DNA of 64,000 nucleotides from assembly GCA_011009095.1 (NCBI GenBank), contig VTPC01001012.1, forward strand, positions 62,001-126,000. The letters are read 5' to 3'. Source of the stretch: Ignelater luminosus. Lineage: Eukaryota; Arthropoda; Insecta; Coleoptera; Elateridae. The notes below the pieces were generated by a model. It saw nothing but the letters and a program-made list of their open reading frames with translations, was not told the origin of the DNA and did not search any database. The position numbers were made by a program, and so were the translations under genes. The first letter of the stretch is position 1, and every line of letters begins with the position of its first letter. Positions 23,096 through 34,804 of the stretch are shown piece by piece.

Positions 23096-26000
23096 ATCAT
23101 TTTGTTAGTTACTAATGTATGTGAATGTTCACACCTTTAACGTAAAGATGCGCGAGATTTAAGAAACATTCAAACATTCTTTCCTACGCGATTCCTATTT
23201 TAACCGTGTGTTCTTTGGAGACCCTTATTTTAGACTTCAGAACAGAAAAGAGTCTTCATACCTAACCGCTCCTATTGAGATTAGCGTAGCCTAAACCAGA
23301 CTGGTCGTATTGTTGGTAGAAAGCTAAAACGGCGCAACTGTTTTGTAAATCTTAATTGACCTACGGCTCAAAAAGCTTCACATATATCACTTTTAAAGTA
23401 AAATTTTCAAATCATGACAATGAGTCTTTTATTTGTGAAATTGTACCATCAACTACTTTTGCTAGCTCTCTACAGTCTAATTAGAGAATAAAGGCCTGAA
23501 AAGCCAACATGGTAGACTATCTAGTTATCACCTTTAGAACTAAGTGAGCAAATAAAATCAATGTTCCTTTGAGTATAGCGGCCTACATTTTCCAAGTAGA
23601 CAGGTGACTGATAAAAAATGTCAAGGTTGATTCAATAGCTGAACATATATAAGCACATTTGCAGCCGTGCAAGTGGGTCTAGATACGAGATGTGAGTGGT
23701 CGTTGTAAAAATTTTAAAACTCACCATAATAGACTAAGGCAAAGGAAACAGTTTCCAAATGCATCTTTGCACCTTGAAGATTAAGGAGTGACAAAAACCT
23801 GATATTAGATGAGTCTTCATTATGATAAGTCAATGAGTATTTATCCAGGCTAATCTTGCTACTATTTGATACTAACACAAAGAAAACGTGTTTCTCTTTT
23901 TATTATTAAGAATTTGAAATGGGTATTTCATTAAGTAGTTCGACGGATTATAAAATTGTAACGGTCGTTAGAAATGAAAGTACTTTTCAGCTTAAATCAA
24001 TTCTGCTGAAACTGTAGCTAAGATTTTCAAACTGAGAAATTAGCCAAGAGCGAGTCTTTTTGAAAAACACTTTGTAACGGTGATGTTAGATAAATAAGCG
24101 AATTAGACCAGCGAGAAAACCATAAAATATTATTTGAATAGCCGACTCTATATAATTGTTAAGATCACCTTTCTAATTGCTTTCCATGATTTATGTTATA
24201 TAAACTCCAGTTGCATCATTAATACGAAATTCCGTTATTCGACAAGTTCATTAACTCACCATTCCAAAATTTCACATAGTGATTTCAATCAGTCCATCAT
24301 CTAGAATGACCAAATTAGCTTGATGTAAAAGGTTTAACTTCCTACTTGGTGATATTTATGACTGAAAAGGAAACTTTGGAAGCAAGCGATTGACCTCAGT
24401 CCTCAGAGTACCTTGAGTGAAGATAGCTAATCAAATTTTTAGATCTACTCTGCTCAAATACGAATGCCTCATGCGCAATCCGACCACTTGAACAGCTACG
24501 TCGCAGTCTTGGATTTCAGCGTATAAGAAAACCGTTTTGGATAAGTACTATGAGAGCATTGCTCTCTTTAGAACGGAAATCGATCAACAAACATTCCTCT
24601 ACTTGTTAAGATAACCAACAAATATTTGTTTAGATCAACTGTTTGCTTAGTCGATATTTGTCATCATGGCAAACATTTTGCGTTTTATTATAAGAGCTTG
24701 ATTTATTTTCTCTTCTAGTTAGATCTTACGTAACACGTAATTGCATTTTCCCAACTTGTTATTTTGTAACTAAATACACCTAAAGTCTATAAATATTTAT
24801 CATGTGTTTCTTTGGAGATTACCATGCAAAATAAAATTTTACAACGTCGCTAGCCTAGTTCTGAAATTTGAATATTGACTTTGAGCCTACATTACTCAAT
24901 TTACTTTAGCTTTGTGAATGTGTTCAAAGCAGCTTAATCCACAAATACACGTTCGATATAACAATGTCTTCTGCAGAGTGTTTGATTTACTTCGACGGAT
25001 GGTGATGTACCTTGAGGGCAGAGTTGGGAATACAACTACAACATTAACAAAGGACAAATCTAACTCGATTTAAAATTTATGTGCAGCCAAGAGAGTAATT
25101 AGCTTTTATGCTAAAAAAACCGCCTTTATTCGAGTTTTTATGCAAATTATTTTCCTCAATAAAATATCTTGACGAATTTTCTGCTGTAACGGTATAAATT
25201 GTAAAAGATGCTCTTAAATTACCTAATTCGCATGCAGAAACTTATACTAAAGTTTTTGAAATAATAAAAGAATGAATTGTAGATTATGCTAAGTTATTCC
25301 TTCCGAAGGGTTTATTTCTTTATGTATGTAAATTGGTGACATTACTATGTAAAATTGAAAGGTGCATTTCCTTGTTTCAAAACATTTTTATTTTTATTCC
25401 CATGAATCGAACGACAACTTTAAACAAGAGCCAAATAAAGCATTAGGGATTCTCCAAACCGTTAAAAACTTTAGCGTAAATATTTTATAAGACTTAAATT
25501 TCAAGTCAAAGTGACAACCAGAGATGTTACAATCCACCGGGAATAAAACTTTAGTAATATTTCATGGAAGAAGAATTCCTGTAGTACTTACAAAGCTCAT
25601 ACTATTCGCAGTAAATTTTTATAACTAAAAGGTTCTTCCCTTTTTAGCTATAATTTATTTATATTTATGTATTTGGCCATAAATTCCTTAAAATGGTTTA
25701 TATCGAGTTTGAGCTTTTAAAAGAGGGACGAATGCATTCCGGTTTGAAAATATGTTTTTATATACATACATATGACGATATACGCTAAAGTGACTTATAA
25801 GGCTTTCCGTTTCCTTTGAAGAAAATGAGATTTCGCGATAGATGTGTATAACATACAAAATTTAGTAATTCTGTTTTTTTAATATTCAAAATTTCTCTTT
25901 TCCAGGCACATTAACATATAAAAAAGGTTTTTCCTGAATTTTAACCTGTTTGATACGTCAGAAAATTACAATATTTAATAGGTATTTTAACTTGAAAATT

Positions 26001-27535
26001 GTCGTGCATATGTGTTTTCAAGGAAAAGGTTCACAAAAGAAGGGAAATTAGATTTTAGGTTATAGATTTATAACAAAGCTTTTAAAGAAAATCTGAACCA
26101 AAAATGTCGCAATAGAACCTTTTTTCCCCTTTGCTTGGGTTTTTCACTCAATTACATTTACTTACCTTTCCAGACTAAATTAAAATTAAAATTAATTAAA
26201 TTTTGTAGGCTTTTATCTAAATTCCGGGTCTTCATCACCGACTCGCGGTCATACGTAATTAACAATACCTTATATTAACTTATCTAGTACACGCGTTCGC
26301 TTTAAATTACTCTCTGCAAGGTTAAATTAGATTATACTAATTCATTTACAGTCTTTTTGTTGTATTATAAAATGTGTTGTTCAGATATCTAGTTAACGAG
26401 TTCATATCTAGGTGTGGTAGTTACTACTTTTTCCGTTTCTTTTTTTAGAATTTGTTACAGATTAAATATATCATTTAAAGAATGAAAGATTATCTTCTTT
26501 GTTTGTTTATTACGTTATTAACTGTAAACAATCAGCTACTGAATCCAGAGACAGCTAAATTCCAATTTTCGATACTTTAGCAAACACATCTGTCTCTAGT
26601 TCATTTTAAATTTTTGCAAGTTTAAATATAAAAAATAAATCAGCTCCAGGAACTTCATAATAGAAGCATGAGAGTCATTTTCAAATGTAACAGACATGCT
26701 TCAATGAACACAAAGTTACCTTAATGAACTTGTTAAATTTAGTAGCCGCATCAGCTATCTGTACTGGTGTACAATAGAGATACCGTCCCGATATTTAATA
26801 TGAAGCCATATAGTAGAATCAGAAGTTCTAGGACATCAAGTCATGTAATTCTAACTATCGGTTTGATTCTTTGTTATAAAGAACATAATATACATTAGAG
26901 TTGGTTCTTAGTTGAATTGGGAGAGTTTTACAATACTATGTATGGTATGAAATTCTGCCAACAAGGAGGACACATCAAGATCGTCTATAAAACCGGTTTA
27001 TTAGAAGATATTGAACGTCACCCAAGACGTGACTGTAGACCTTACAAAAAAAGAAAGAATGAATGGCGTCTGTACAATGTATCAGTCTATAAAATCTTCC
27101 AAGTTATAGAGGAAAAAATGGAATCATCTTTCTCTAAACTTTTTACTATAAAGGGATCATTTAAAGGCTGAGATGGATAAATGTTTTTTAATAAAAAAAA
27201 CCTTTTGTAAACAAGATATGTTAGCTTCACTATCTGTAATGTTTTACCTTTCTTGGAATTTGTGGATGCTCTGCAAATCAATTAATGTAATTGTTAGTTT
27301 GACTAAGGTTCATTTGAGTTTCTGAAAAAATTTCAAAATTTACTGAGTCAAAATTCAAATATCTCGTAAAAAACTAATTGTTATAACGTGGGCTTAGGGT
27401 ATTTGAAATAATAGACAGACTTCACTGAAGAAACTTAAAATTTGATATTAACCTACTTGATGTTGACAAAATAATTTAACTTTACAAGATTACTACCTCC
27501 CAACGAAAAAAAATTCATTATACTGGTTGTGCGAA
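23096..27535. other. Gene-free AT-rich stretch
   Basis: One 84-codon frame at 26917-27171 starts at a TTG and matches nothing I recognise. No element ends found. Confidence 0.45.
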
Positions 27536-27542
27536 AAGCGCA

Positions 27543-28700
27543 CTAGTGGCCTGCACCTCCGAACTGGTTGACCAGGCGGTGTAGTTGGATGAGACGCAGT
27601 GACGTTAGGCTCAGGCGAGACTGGACAGTGATAGCTTGACGGAGTGCTCTGCTAACTGAAAAATCTTGAGGATATACCCTGTTGTCTGAGGTTAGTGCTA
27701 CCGGACGAGTACTGGGAAACGACACCTAATCTTCAGGCTTTACTTTTTCGGCCATTTCTCGATGAGCTGAGCCTTGTAGGTCACTGGCCTTCAGTTATGA
27801 AAAATGTACCTTCTTTGTGCCACCGTTACTAAGTTTCACGATGTATATTACATTCCCTATTTTTTTATGACTCGTAGTGAACCACTTGACTGAACTTCTG
27901 ATACGATGCAAATTGACAAGAACTTTATCATTTAAACAAAATGACCGCTGTTCAAGCCTTGCACTTTTATCAAGCTTTCCAGAACTTGACCTATTGAACT
28001 TCAAAATGGACTGTTGCCCTGACTTTGAATTCATTAAAGATGTAGGAGTTTCAGCTTCATATTTTAGTATCAATGACATAGTGGATACTCCCGTGACTGA
28101 TGAGGGAGTGCACCATATAGAATGCAAGCACTGCTTCAATCTTGCAGCTTGAGGTATATCTGACTTGAAAACGACCGACTTAATAAGACTTTTTTAATCC
28201 ATTGGACCTGTCTTTCAGCCAGGCCATTAGACCCTCTCAGACAAATACGACTTAAACACACATGAATTAAACGGGGGACCATTATTTGTGACGCACGTGC
28301 TAGAGACTGAAAACCTAGCGAAAAACTCATTCAATCTTGACATGATAGTACCGACATTAGTACTAGACATTATGAAACACTCGACTCACTTTGTGTAATC
28401 ATCAATAAGTACTAACATCTTAGCACCATAGATATCCAACAAATCTAAATGAACTCTTTTCCCACGGCTGAGAAACACTACACCAACTAGAAAACTGAAC
28501 TTTAACACGATTTTAAACATGAGGAATATGTAAAATAGGCTGCTTAAGAGACCCTGGAACTACGACTCTGTTACGAAACAGGAGTCAACCACCAAGACAC
28601 GACAAAAACGAACGGATCTTAAAATATTTCCCTAACATAGTGTTTGATGTGACTTCAGACATGACCCAAACATCAGAAACATACTGCATGGTCTGCATCA
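27543..28700 (-). pseudogene. Ty3/gypsy-type integrase region, antisense
   Basis: Read leftward. An RVVVPGSLKQPILHI-like patch sits near 28545-28600 (the segment before the integrase zinc finger). Then come the core start VHLDLLDIYGAKMLVLIDDY (about 28400-28455), TNNGPPF near 28280, SNGLAERQVQWIKK (about 28200-28240), and the C-terminal FCLNDKVLVNLHRIRSSVKW block (27880-27940). This is the order of a Ty3/gypsy integrase: catalytic core, 'SNG.AER' third motif, then the GPF/GPY-like tail. The usual DNGP second-Asp motif reads NNGP here, so the catalytic residue is lost, and stops and frameshifts occur. The C-terminal residues end FGGAGH, common at gypsy Pol ends. No LTR was delineated. Described only; the element is dead. 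Confidence 0.65.
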
Positions 28701-28811
28701 TTTTTAGAACGGATCCGTTCAAAATCCCAACAATCAAAATCCCGACAATTAAAATCCCTAAAAATTATGTTAGGCATTTTTTGACATTTTTGTTATCTAG
28801 TGCTAGATAAA

Positions 28812-28967
28812 ATGAATGAAATTTGTGAAATTGTTTCATCACAAAAAGGAAATTCGAAGATCATCGTTCGGGGATATCTAATGGCTGAAGATACGAGCCG
28901 CGACGACGTTTTCTATTGGTACTGCGAAAAAAGAAAATCTACGGCTTGTAACGGTAAGCTTATTTAG
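28812..28967 (+). CDS. 51-residue FLYWCH-type zinc-finger ORF
   Basis: ATG at 28812, TAG at 28965. The sequence contains QKGNSKIIVRGYLMAEDTSR then DDVFYWYCEKRKSTACNGKL. This fits the FLYWCH pattern: hydrophobic strand, '..YL', 'YW.C.......C.G', with the terminal His lost past the stop. FLYWCH fingers bind DNA and commonly form the N-terminus of insect Mutator-like transposases. After the stop, another frame reads NEQQRIGPQVENILRGEQRP, perhaps the continuation. Likely the truncated N-terminus of a MULE transposase rather than a host gene. Confidence 0.55.
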   Translation: MNEICEIVSSQKGNSKIIVRGYLMAEDTSRDDVFYWYCEKRKSTACNGKLI

Positions 28968-29110
28968 AAAGGAACAGCAACGAATTGGCCCGCAAGTGGA
29001 AAATATTCTACGTGGTGAACAGCGACCAGCTTAAAAGAAACAAATTGTAGAAAGGGAGAAGCGGATAATGACGGTCTACAATGATAAAGCAAATAAAAAC
29101 AGCATTGAAT

Positions 29111-29148
29111 ATCTAAAGTGATTTGATTCATAACATCTCACTTTAGAT
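29111..29148. repeat. Perfect 11-bp hairpin
   Basis: ATCTAAAGTGA (29111-29121) and TCACTTTAGAT (29138-29148) are exact complements separated by 16 bases. It lies between the FLYWCH ORF and the LINE, so it may belong to either. Confidence 0.6.
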
Positions 29149-29836
29149 CTATTTTATTAACATCACTTTTATATAAATATACTTGGATGACATTAAAGAA
29201 TATCAAATAGATTACATCATAATTAAACAAAGATACAAAAGACTCCAGAAGTTATTCAGGTGCGAATATAGATAGTGACCGCAACATGTTTACCATGAAA
29301 TACAAACTACAACTGAAAAAGCTTTTAAAATCAAAAATGAATAAATATGACCTTGATAAACTTAAGAACAAAGAAGAAACAGAGGTGCTGCAGGAGAAAA
29401 TAGAACAACATATAAATAACGCGATGGAAAGAATTGATATTATTGAACAACGCTGGAAAAAGATAGCAAAAGGTATAATAAAAGGTACCAAAGAAACTAA
29501 AGAAGAGAAAAGAAAAAAAATAGGATAACCATGGATCACAGTAGAAATAATTAGATTAATCGAAGAAAGAAGAAAATACAAAAATTCACAGAATCTACAA
29601 GAACAAGAAGAATACAAAAAGCTCAGAAATAAGATCCAGAAGGAAACAAAAAAGGCTAAGGAAGAATATATACAGAGAAATAAAACCATTCAGCAATTAA
29701 TCAAAGAAGATAAAACTGAAAAAACATAAAGAGAAATTAAATAGATGAGTAAAAAGAAAAAACCCAAATGTCATTGCACCCAAAACAAAAAAGAACAAAT
29801 ATTAATAGATAACACATTAATTATTAAAAGATGGAA

Positions 29837-29849
29837 AGAATATATATCA
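29837..29849 (+). repeat. Target-site duplication AGAATATATATCA (left)
   Basis: Identical 13 bases at 29923-29935. Confidence 0.9.
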
Positions 29850-29922
29850 AGTCAAGTCAAGTCAATCGTTAAATTCCCGCCGAAGGCGGGAGGCCGTTTT
29901 AAGCTCTTCGTGGAGCTTCTTC
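29850..29922 (-). mobile_element. 73-bp SINE-like retroposon, antisense, with TTGAC-type tandem tail
   Basis: Flanked by perfect 13-bp direct repeats. Removing the insert plus one repeat restores the LINE frame exactly across RWKEYI-SELYQAH, proving insertion. In minus-strand sense the insert ends in a TTGACTTGACTTGACT tail, the kind of short tandem tail left by RTE-class machinery. The body contains two compact inverted repeats: CCCGCC-GAA-GGCGGG (29876-29890) and AAGCTC-TTCGTG-GAGCTT (29901-29918). Probably a 5'-truncated SINE or LINE 3' end; family not recognised. Confidence 0.75.
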
Positions 29923-29935
29923 AGAATATATATCA
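29923..29935 (+). repeat. Target-site duplication AGAATATATATCA (right)
   Basis: Pairs with 29837-29849. Confidence 0.9.
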
Positions 29936-31529
29936 GAATTATACCAAGCACATAATGCAAACCCAATAATATAACTGAGGACCAGTTTGGCTTCAAACGA
30001 AATACGGAAACAAAAGAAGCCATTTTAGCATTACGTCTAATAATAGAGAAGATAATTTAAAAAAAAGAAAGGTAAACAGATCTACATCGCTTTTGTAGAT
30101 GCCGAGAAAGCATTGGATAAAATTGATTGGTATAAACTGTTTGAAATTATGAAAGAAATTGGAATCGGTCAAAAAGAAAGAACGCTGATATACAGCCCAT
30201 ACAAGAATCAGATATATAACAGAGAAAGAAAAGAAGCACAAATCGAACAAGGCGTAAGACAAGGTTGCAATCTCTCGCCACTACTTTTACATACAGAAAG
30301 CTATCGAAGACTTCCGCCAAGCAAACAAAATTGGTGTAACCATACAAGGGGAAAAAATTAATACTATCAGGTACGCAGACGACATAGCTTTACTAGCTGA
30401 ATCAAAAGAAGAATTGACACAATCCTTGGAAATCATGAATAAAGCTTTTAAAGAAAAATATAACATCAAAATAAACAAACAAAAGACAAAAGTAATGGTC
30501 TGCGGGAAAACAGAACAACACATTGGTAGTATCAAAATAGGAGTAGAAGAAATACAAGAAGTTAATAAGTTCCCATATCTAGGAAGTATGATAACAAAAG
30601 ACGGACGAAGCAACACCGAGATAAGTTCCACAATACTACAAGCAAAAAGAGCCATTTACAACAAAGAACAACTTCTTACATCTAATAAGGTGAACAAAAG
30701 TACAATTCATCCAAACATATGTGTGAAGCGTAGCTCTATACGAATGCAAAACGTGGACTATAAACAAACAGTACAAAAGAAGATTAAATGCCCTAGAAAT
30801 AGGGTGTTACAGAAGAGCTCTAAAAATCAGCCGGATGGAGAGAAAATCAAATGACGAAGTTCTAGAACTAATAGGCGGGAAAAAAAAACTGTGGCAACAA
30901 ATAGTAAAACGGAGACATCGACTGGTAGGACACATACTAAATAGAGCCGGACTAATGAAAACAATCATTATAGGACAACTGAAAGAAAAGGACGCCCACG
31001 CCTTTTGTATATAAAACAAATTATAGAAGACTCAAATAGAAGCAATTATACCGATATGAAGAGAAAGGCTACAGATAGAATGATATGGAAAGCTGCAACA
31101 AACCAGTTCTAGGACTGTTAACTCATGAACTCATGAATTGCGATAATAAGACTATTTAAATATTGGGATTCTATGTCATGAACTTTTAGTGTCAAGTGTA
31201 TCAAATAATTTTGACTAGATTACCCACAAGCACTTGATGAAAAAGTTTTTCAGAATCTCACTCAAACTGTCACAACTAAATAACAAATGAAGGAAGAATC
31301 AGGTAAGTATTGGTCAAATCAGATAGGTACCCTAAGTGCTAAATATTGATTGCCATTTTTACTTGACAAGTGTTAGTGGTAAAATAATTTACTTTACAAA
31401 ACTTGCATTTGACTTTAAATATTTGTCAGAATTTTGATTGTTGGGATTTTGACTTGCCGAGATTTTGAATGTCGGGATTTTGACTGTTGGAATTTTAAAC
31501 CAGACCCGTTATAAAGTCAATAAAAGGCT

Positions 31530-31818
31530 CACTTTCATTTCGCTTACAGCTATCAAGCTTGAAACTTGAAGGTCTCACTTATAACCTTAGATGTCGGAGA
31601 ATAATGCCCTTTTAAAACTTTCGCGCGAAAGTGGACTGACTGGCGGTGTTCGGCGATAGCTTGTTTTCCAAAGCTTTATAAGAGTCTAAACCTAACAAAT
31701 TTGTAAGGAAATAAATCTTCTTGGAATCAGGAACATCATTTATAACAAAATATGCATCTAAACGATCTAAAAAGTTCTTGATCGGTTCCACTTGTGGATC
31801 AGAATGACTGATGTTCAT
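31530..31818 (-). pseudogene. Ty3/gypsy-type Gag fragment, antisense
   Basis: From the ATG at 31818 the minus frame reads IKNFLDRLDAYFVINDVPDS, then KKIYFLTNLLGLDSYKALEN, the recalled retrotransposon gag pattern 'F..RLE.YF..N.I.D..KK..FL..LLG...Y..L'. Past the stop at 31612, shifted frames give HYSPTSKVISETFKF and ESEPFIDFIT, the next gag block. It abuts the right repeat of the MULE-type element. The integrase lies in the same orientation on the other side, so both pieces probably come from one gypsy copy that had already lost protease, RT and RNase H. Confidence 0.6.
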
Positions 31819-31849
31819 GTTGAAACGTCCTATTTATATAATACCCTTT

Positions 31850-33250
31850 CAAGCATTGGCTATAAGTTGTCTGGTAGCTAGTGGTATCTAACGTATAAAA
31901 GTGGAAGTAAATATTTTATTTTATTGGGGAAGAAATAGTACGATCATTCGTATTAAAAGTGCTTTTGTTCGTCCCGCAATTTTTTGCATTAGCTTCCTTA
32001 CGCTTCGCTCTGCCTCGCCTGCAAACATAATCGCTCGTCAAACGAAGTAACACTTTTGATTCTAATAATGCAGTCGTGCACGATTGTTCGAATTTTTCCG
32101 TTAAGGATCGACAAACTTCTTATTTGCATTCTAATGGTAACTTGATACAGTTGCAATATTATTCTACGTTGTGAGAATTTTTTTACTTTTGTTAATTTAA
32201 AACTGTTTGCTGGAGATTTAAACAGGTAAATAAATTGGAGAATAGCAACGACGCGACGCGTTAAACCAAAATCAGTTCCGTCTGCCTGTAAATTAAATTT
32301 AAGTAAAATAGAAGTTTGGAAAAAATAAACTAAAAGCGTAGTATTTTAAAAAATTGTTCTAATTTTTCCATTACATCAAAGTCAGGAAATATTTGAGGAT
32401 GTTGTTAAAAAAAGGTTTTAGGCTAAAAAAGCCATGTAAACAATTAAAGTAATTAGGCGCATTGGAAAACCAAAATTCTAAAATTATGAAATCTGTAGAG
32501 CCAAATTAATATTAAGGCAAATTAAAACGAAGTTGCCAAATGTAATACTAATGCCTGAATATACAGAGTTTTGACCTATAGGAAAAAGCACTACAAAACT
32601 TATTGACACAAAAATTGCAATAAATGCAGGTATTATAGGAGCACTTTATATTGTAAGATAATAAAAAAACAAAAGCTGCAGTAGCAAAATAGAAATTTTA
32701 CAAAGAAGAAGAAGGAACATTGAAGGACACAAATATACGTTTATTGAAAATGAAATAAAAATGACAGTTAAACAAAACTGTTCAGAACTAAATAAAAACA
32801 ACAGTAGAAGAAGAAAAGCTAAATAGCAAGACTGTCAAAATAGAATACCAGAAAGTATACTATGTAAAATCAAATCGAAATAGAACAAAAAAGAAGGTTT
32901 CTATGTCAAGATAAAACTCACAATAGAAAAATGAGCCACCCAACAAATATTAATAGGCTTCAAAAACGACTTGAGCTCTGAAAATGGAAAAACAAAACAA
33001 TGGAAAGCAACCATTTTAACACGCATTATACAGTGTCATCCTGTGCCGTATAGCCTTTTCGGTACTTTCGTAATCAAACTAAGACTGTAAATCTCATTCT
33101 TGAAGACTAAAGCATGTGCTCCATTCTGTGCAACAAAATTTGTTAGGAGACTAATGTTTCAAATAGTGATTACCAGTTATGATATGAATGCAATTAAAAA
33201 ATCCGTAGGGACACATGTGATCCGTAAAGTCTTCCACAAAATTTTATATG
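31850..33250. other. No gene recognised
   Basis: AT-rich. Patches around 32940-33000 look faintly coding but match nothing I know. Confidence 0.4.
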
Positions 33251-33264
33251 TCGAAGCCAACGTG

Positions 33265-34525
33265 TTAAGAAAGCAACATGGAATGTCCAAAAGCTAAATA
33301 GAGAAGAAAATCTGAAAAATTTATGATATTATAGCTATAGAAATATGATGTAGATATCTTAGCAGTTCAAAGAAATAGCAATACAAAGATTTAGAAAGTT
33401 AGATGATGTATAGGGCGTGACGAATAGAACGAAAATTGGAATAAACTAAAGTCTGTCTATTAAAAGAGAGTTAGAGACAAAATAATTTCTAAAGCTTAAA
33501 ATATAAAGAGTATCTAACGAAAAAGAAATATTTTTCTTTGTAGGCTACTAAATATTTTGTACAATCTGCATCATCATTATATCTTTCGCCTACAATTTTA
33601 ATAACTACACTTTGAGCAAGTGTGCAAATAAAATAAGAAGTAAAGAGACGCCTGTTCTGTATTTGTTGAGACTCCGTAGGCACAAATAGCATTGCTGTAC
33701 GTAGTGTATGTCTTTAAAAGATATATTTGAACATATCGTATTAACTATCATCATTTGTGTGGAATTCCAAAGCAGCCAAAGAAGAGACAGATGAAAATAT
33801 AAAGCAAACACTTTAGAATACAACAGAAATATTAATGACTAATAGCAAATTTCAATTTAAAAATTATCTGCTGCAGGAGTCTTCAATGCTAAAGTTGCAA
33901 AAGAAATAAAAAATCAGGAAATAGCTAGGAAAAAATTTACAATTAAATCATAAGAATATCTATAAAGTAACACAAATAAGTTCTAACACGAAAACGCTGA
34001 ACCGAATAGACCACCTGGTAATACGAAATGTCTGCTAAGAACGTAAAGAGAAGCAGATGTAATGGCAAAAATTAAATTTGAAACACTTAATAAAATAAAC
34101 AAAAAAGAAAAAATAAACAGAACACAAAGAAATGAAAACTTAAAAAAATCGGCAGACATAAATAAAAAAATAAAATAACACAGAATACAGTAGAAGTAAG
34201 CGCAAATTTACTGAAGTCGACAAAACGCAAAATAGAGAAATGCAATATAGCAGTATAAAAAAGGAAAAAAATCAAGAGTAAACATACTTGAAGAAGAATA
34301 GTATAAGTTGATATAAAATAGCACGGAAAGCCTAATCAGAAATAAAAAAGGAAGGCAAAAACAATAAAGGTTTCAGTAAAAATGGCATAGTAATAAAATA
34401 AAATATGAATACTTAATGAAACTAAGCACTAGTAAACCCAATATAATACAGAAGGAACGCACAAAGCCCAGAAAACTACAGGCCAGTCGCACTCCTAAAT
34501 GTACAATATAAAAGTCATCTGTCTT
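33265..34525 (+). pseudogene. Strongly decayed LINE (endonuclease to start of reverse transcriptase)
   Basis: No long frame survives, but blocks appear in the correct order: WNVQKLNREENLKNL then DILAVQ around 33279-33375 (endonuclease start), GVFNAKVAKE at about 33873-33905 (the GDFNAKIG motif, Asp lost), a Lys-rich linker, and NAQSPENYRPVALLNVQYK at about 34455-34510 (start of RT fingers). The RT active site is missing; the next element begins about 300 bases on. Older than the other LINE copies judging by stop density. Confidence 0.55.
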
Positions 34526-34804
34526 CTTTTTACATTTCGAGATTGCATACAACTTCAATTTGTAAAATACAAAATTAATGAGGATGTAAAACGATTCTTA
34601 GAAGCATAACAAAACAAGACAGACTGCTGGGAGCAGTTGTAAACAGTTCTCCCAAGAGAATTAAAGCTTTCATAGATGCTAGTGGAGGTTTTCTGAAATT
34701 AGCATTACAAATTTATTAATAACAGTAGTTCATTTGTATTTCCGCATAAACGATAAAATCTTAATTTAATGCACAATGTTTATGGGTCGTAATAGGCCAT
34801 GCTT

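Larger units (their letters stand above)
29206..31090 (+). pseudogene. LINE endonuclease tail plus reverse transcriptase
   Basis: Order of blocks: SYSGANIDSD, then the coiled-coil-rich linker 29286-29528 and 29530-29725 (EPWITVEIIRLIEERRKYKN). Next come FGFKRNTETKEAILALRLI, motif A YIAFVDAEKALDKIDW, motif B EQGVRQGCNLSPLL (30246-30290), motif C with intact RYADDIALLAE (YADD at 30372-30383), and INKQKTKVMVCG then FPYLGSMITKDGRSNTEISS in the open frame 30414-30854. Frames shift at the SINE insertion (29850) and again near 30290. Stops follow an otherwise good match. The catalytic YADD is preserved but the ORF is broken and 5' truncated, so it is inactive. Confidence 0.78.
29170..31137 (+). mobile_element. 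5'-truncated LINE nested in the MULE-type element
   Basis: The first recognisable coding is YTWMTLKN..IDYIIIKQRYK (29175-29240), the end of an endonuclease domain. Linker, RT and 3' end follow, finishing with a duplicated AACTCATG unit (31120-31135) that looks like a short tandem 3' tail. The 5' junction is not sharply defined; a target duplication was not found. Confidence 0.7.
28720..31497. mobile_element. MULE-type DNA element with FLYWCH ORF, carrying a nested LINE
   Basis: Left inverted repeat 28720-28759 starts CAAAATCCCAACAATCAAAA and continues CCCGACAATTAAAATCCC. The right one (31460-31497) reads, in reverse complement, TAAAATTCCAACAGTCAAAA then TCCCGACATTCAAAATC, about 33 of 39 matching. 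Both are built from a TCAAAATCCCGACAAT-like repeat, and the right arm has extra units out to 31431. Flanks GATCCGTT (left) and GACCCGTT (right) could be a decayed 8-9-bp duplication, the length expected for Mutator-like elements. The internal FLYWCH ORF supports that class. Only about 0.9 kb of the element remains apart from the inserted LINE; no MULE DDE core is visible. Confidence 0.55.

Noticed and set aside
29252-29689. 145-codon hydrophobic minus-strand ORF
   Set aside because: Complement of the Lys/Glu-rich LINE linker; a shadow frame with Phe/Ser/Leu composition.
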